Shown here piece after piece: positions 31,144-34,228 of a stretch of 34,228 bases of DNA; position 1 is the first letter of the stretch; the number at the start of each line of letters is the position of its first letter. Location of the stretch: positions 1-34,228 of the forward strand of contig JBNGIS010005463.1 in NCBI GenBank assembly GCA_049999725.1, in the 5' to 3' direction. The notes under the pieces were generated by a model that was not told the DNA's origin, did no database searches, and saw only the letters and a list, made by a program, of their open reading frames with translations. A program made the translations under genes and the position numbers. Source of the DNA: Haplomitrium mnioides (taxonomy: Eukaryota; Marchantiophyta; Haplomitriopsida; Calobryales).

Positions 31144-32129
31144 GACCCCGTAACCCTCGGAACTGACCGTTGTACTTGGATCATTCTACAAATAGTTGCG
31201 ATAGGTGTCGCCACATTGGGAGCTTAGGGCCAACGGGAAAAACAACCTTTTCAAACGAAATAGACACGTAAGGGCGGATGTGCAAGGGGTATAGATCAAC
31301 GGACTGGGACATTGAACGGGTTGGTGTACATGCAAACTAGAGACGCGCAAGCGATCTCGAGATAGAAAGACGCAAGGAGGTAAGGAAGAAAGGATCCAAG
31401 TGAAGATTTACCTGAGGCAAGTGTACTCGTGCAGGGGGCTAGCAGAGGTGGAGGTGGACTGGAGGGGCACCGAGAATCGATGGGCGGGGAGCTCTAGAGG
31501 CTCAAGCGATCCAAGTGAACTCATTCCTACGGGTGGACTAGTAGTAGAGGTGAATCGATACGTGAAGTGGAAGGGAATTCTATTTGTTTAGAATTTGGGA
31601 GAGGCTGCCGAGTGGGATCTTGGAGTCATCTCAGCATCATCTGTCTAGGAGCATCAAACCCAAAAACGCTCGGAGTACACTCTAGTTTAATCTTCAAGTG
31701 AATCCAAGAAGGGAGTGCTTGCGTTAGTGCTTGCGCACTATGGAGAAGATCTATTCAAGGTTCAGAGGTGGAGTGTGTAGCCAACAGTCGAGAGGACTGT
31801 CTTCTAGAGGTGGAAGTTAAAGAAATCCTCTTCTGAGCTTGAGGAAGTAAATCTAGGGCTTCTTGCGAGGGAAGTTAAAAAACTATCTAGAAGAAGTGTG
31901 TGCATGGAGGATGGAAAGAAGATTGTGATTGTCAGTTGAGGAAGGGAGGAGTCTACGGGGGAGGCTAGTCCCTATGGTTCTATAAGGCATACAATTTTGG
32001 TGGAGTGCAATGTATGTGTGTATGTATTTGTGTATGAGTGTATTAGTTAGATTTGAATTCTATTGTATTTTATAAGAAACACTTAGAACAACTGCTACTT
32101 TGAACCAGGAACAGGCTACTCAGAACATG

Positions 32130-33200
32130 AACTTTTTTTTTGGGAAAAATTGTGATTTTCATATCAAAAAACATAAAAAAACGAGGCTAATTTTTAAAAA
32201 CAAAAAGTACATGAGTTTTTTGGATTTTCTTTTGGTTGTTTCAGCAAGCGTAATAGAGCGAAAGTCAATTTTGTTATGCAAAATCAGTCAATATTATTAG
32301 TTTTTATAAAAATATTAGAAAACTCAAATTTGTTTTAAATTATAAAAACTACGATAAGTTTTCATCAAAAATTTGCATTTACCATTGATTACAATTCTAA
32401 GCTCAAAAGTTTAAATACACATCACAATAAACTATTTTGAAATATGTTTTATTGCACAAACTTGAGGCGTACGTAGACATGGTGCTCTTTCAAACTTTTT
32501 TGTTGGAAAAATATTACAAAACACAAGGAAAAAGCCTAAGGGGGTTGGAAGTAAAGGGAACGAGTTTGCAATGGCAAACACAAAAACAAAGAAAAGGAAA
32601 CATTGCATAAATTTAGGAGCTTTATTTTAAACGTCAAGAAAAAAGGAAGCGTCTATGACCTATGTATAAACAAAGTTGTAAGCGGTAGTCTTTGTATAAA
32701 GAAGCTTAAGGGTTATACATGAGAAGTAGAACTTTTGGAAGGCGTGGACTTCCACCCCAAAGTCTATGCACGCATAGGAATCCAAGCTCAATATGTGAAC
32801 ACTCCACCCCAAAGTCTAGGCGCACTTAGGAATCTAAGCTCAACAAGTGAACACTCCACCCCAAAGTCTATGCGCACATAGGAATCCGAACTCACCAACT
32901 GAACACTCCACCTGAAAGTCTAGGCGAGCCTAGGAATCCAAACTCACCATCTGAACACTCCACCTAAAAGTCTATGTGCGCATAGGAATTTGAACTCACT
33001 AGCTCAACATTCCACAACAAAGACTAACAAGAAGCTAGGTTTTAGGTTCTGTACAAGAGTTTTTGTACGTTGTACATTTCGCTTGCAAATCAAAGTCTAT
33101 GCACACATAGGGTTCACACTTCTACAACCAAGGATACAGACTATAAACGTTCCATTTTTGCAACAAACTCTACATATGCAAAAGAGGTTTAAATTTTTAC
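32130..33200 (-). repeat. Right arm of the long inverted repeat
   Basis: Its reverse complement matches 1-1171. 32243-33190 is directly alignable; 32130-32242 faces the N gap on the left and is assumed to belong. The 52-bp units start at 32761, 32813, 32865, 32917 and 32969. At about 32650 it lacks the 229 bases present on the left at 542-770. Similarity continues weakly past 33190, where the left copy runs out of the window. Confidence 0.85.
32761..33020 (-). repeat. 52-bp tandem repeat of the right arm, five units
   Basis: Exactly 52-base spacing, mirror image of 192-451. Cores here are CTATGCACGCATAG, CTATGCGCACATAG and CTAGGCGAGCCTAG. Two cores differ from the left ones but stay near-palindromic, which suggests the symmetry matters or is kept by conversion. 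Confidence 0.9.
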
Positions 33201-33521
33201 AACAAAGTTTTAAAAAGAAAAACATTTAAGTCAACTTGGGCAGATGCTTCAGTTAGATAATAACTTGAAAAGTTGAAAGCAAAATACTTATGTTTTGGAG
33301 ATGCAAATATTTCTACGAAACAAATACAAATACTAACTAGAAATTAAAGTTTCATTTACAAAGAACAACATTCAACTTGGAATGATTTACAGTCACAAGT
33401 TCAAGTTTGCCAAAAATCCGACAAGTTACTAAAAACGATTTTCAAATACTTTTGGAAATGATCCTCTTAAATTATACCAGATTTGCAAATACAAAATATA
33501 GAACAAAATTCTTGAAGGACT
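33201..33521. other. No feature seen
   Basis: AT-rich sequence between the right arm and the broken coding fragment. It may be the 3' untranslated part of that fragment. No repeat or motif was found. Confidence 0.5.
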
Positions 33522-34227
33522 TTAGTCGCTAGTCTCAATTTCTTTGGATTCAGCTTCAGAAGATTCATCAAAGTTTGCTTGATTTGTCTCAAAGTTAATG
33601 ACACTCTTTGAATCTCTTTGAAAAATTTCAGGATTGAGGGTTTTTTTGTCTTTTGTACTCAAATAGATTTGCTTTAATAGTAGCTAGAGTGGTTTGCCTC
33701 AATTGGTTTTTCTGGGTGAGCAGAAAATCAAGCAACGGAATCGTGATTTGTGTCAAATCAAGTATATAAATATGTAGCTTGGATTTGCACTTCCCTTTTG
33801 TTGTTGCTATTTTTTCTAGGAAGTATTGACCAAAAAATGCATCTTCAGCCAAACAACCAAACCATTGAACTCATATTTGTTTCGGGTTTGGCAGATCTTC
33901 CTCATCAATGGACAAAACTTTGAGAACTTTGGCAATCCAAAAAGGTCTGCTCTTTGGATCCAGAGACGCACCAACACAAAAAAACATTCTAGCTTTCAAA
34001 TCATGTAGATTGCAAAATTTATGTCTGTATCGAGCATTGTGCAAAAGAGTCCCTTCTCGTGGCCTAGGTGCTTCATCATGGATTGCTTGACGTGTAGAAA
34101 GTATTTGCTGTACCGAAGTATCTTCTTTTGTTTGTGGAGCTTGAAGTTGAGAATCTGGACAAACATTTAGAAAATCATTGCAAGTGTTTGACTGTTTTGA
34201 AGGTAGAAAGGTAAATTGTGCTTTGAG
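33522..34227 (-). pseudogene. Broken coding fragment, possible BAH-like C-terminal region
   Basis: Reading the minus strand from the window edge, a frame stays open for about 117 codons (TRQAIHDEAPRPREG, then KFCNLHDLKARMFFCVGASL, then SRPFWIAKVLKVL), meets one TGA at about 33872-33874, and continues VQWFGCLAEDAFFGQYFLEK, then KLHIYILDLTQITIPLLDFL. An A-run near 33640-33650 carries a one-base shift, after which an acidic tail (ESSEAESKEIETSD) ends at TAA 33522-33524. PFWIAKV..VQWF followed by D-x-F-x-G-x-Y looks like the BAH-type modules found at the end of some transposase-related plant proteins. This is a weak, by-eye similarity. The 5' part is outside the window. Confidence 0.4.
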
Positions 34228-34228
34228 T

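Larger units (their letters stand above)
29990..32095 (+). mobile_element. LTR C of the GC-rich gypsy family, inverted relative to A and B
   Basis: The plus strand matches the reverse complement of LTR A: 31160-31560 against 4560-4180 (for example GGGGAGCTCTA, GGTGTACATGCAAACTAGAG-like and GTGGACTGGAGG blocks), and 31720-31890 against 4020-3840. The repeated AAGTCAACCTTGGACTC blocks match the LTR A upstream minisatellite. Homology stops near 32085, short of the LTR 3' end known from LTR A, and arm sequence begins soon after, so the LTR is cut off there. No primer site or gag follows. Confidence 0.7.

Overview
This window looks like repeat-rich nuclear DNA of a land plant. There are plant-type Ty1/copia and Ty3/gypsy retrotransposons, a long AT-rich satellite, GC-rich LTRs with minisatellites and three runs of N (assembly gaps). 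I see no convincing host gene, tRNA, rRNA or bacterial-style operon. The species cannot be fixed from sequence alone. The element style would fit a seedless plant as well as other plants.

Layout from left to right. (1) 1-1171: an arm with 52-bp tandem units; its inverted copy lies at about 32243-33190. (2) 1272-3183: a broken gypsy gag on the minus strand, then its primer-binding site and a GC-rich LTR (LTR A, 3206 to about 5160). (3) 5165-5455: a second gypsy-like fragment with the same primer-binding-site motif. (4) 5600-5745: a short segment whose inverted copy is at 26010-26125. (5) 5746-9433 and 23471-26005: one 42-bp satellite array, split by a 14-kb insertion. (6) 26331-29100 and 29990-32095: two more LTRs of the LTR A family (B and C), head to head. 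(7) 33522-34227: a broken minus-strand coding fragment running off the window.

The 14-kb insertion is a set of nested elements that can be read base by base. A TG...CA element of about 1.2 kb, probably a solo LTR, sits in the satellite with TSD TGCTT. Inside it is a decayed plus-strand copia (10236-23055, TSD TAAGT, 144-bp LTRs with 6 differences). In the leader of that element sits a minus-strand copia (11302-16202, TSD ACTCG, 250-bp LTRs with 5 differences) that still has an uninterrupted 1433-codon gag-pol frame. LTR divergence agrees with the insertion order.

Two features do not fit the ordinary picture. First, apart from LTR B, the locus is roughly mirror-symmetric (arm, LTR, short segment, satellite, short segment, LTR, arm), like a very large foldback structure around a satellite. 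Second, the older copia carries, inside its reverse transcriptase region, an in-frame insert with seven [GR]-P-x-[VI] motifs at exactly 36-nt spacing. All homology calls come from reading the sequence; no database search was possible.
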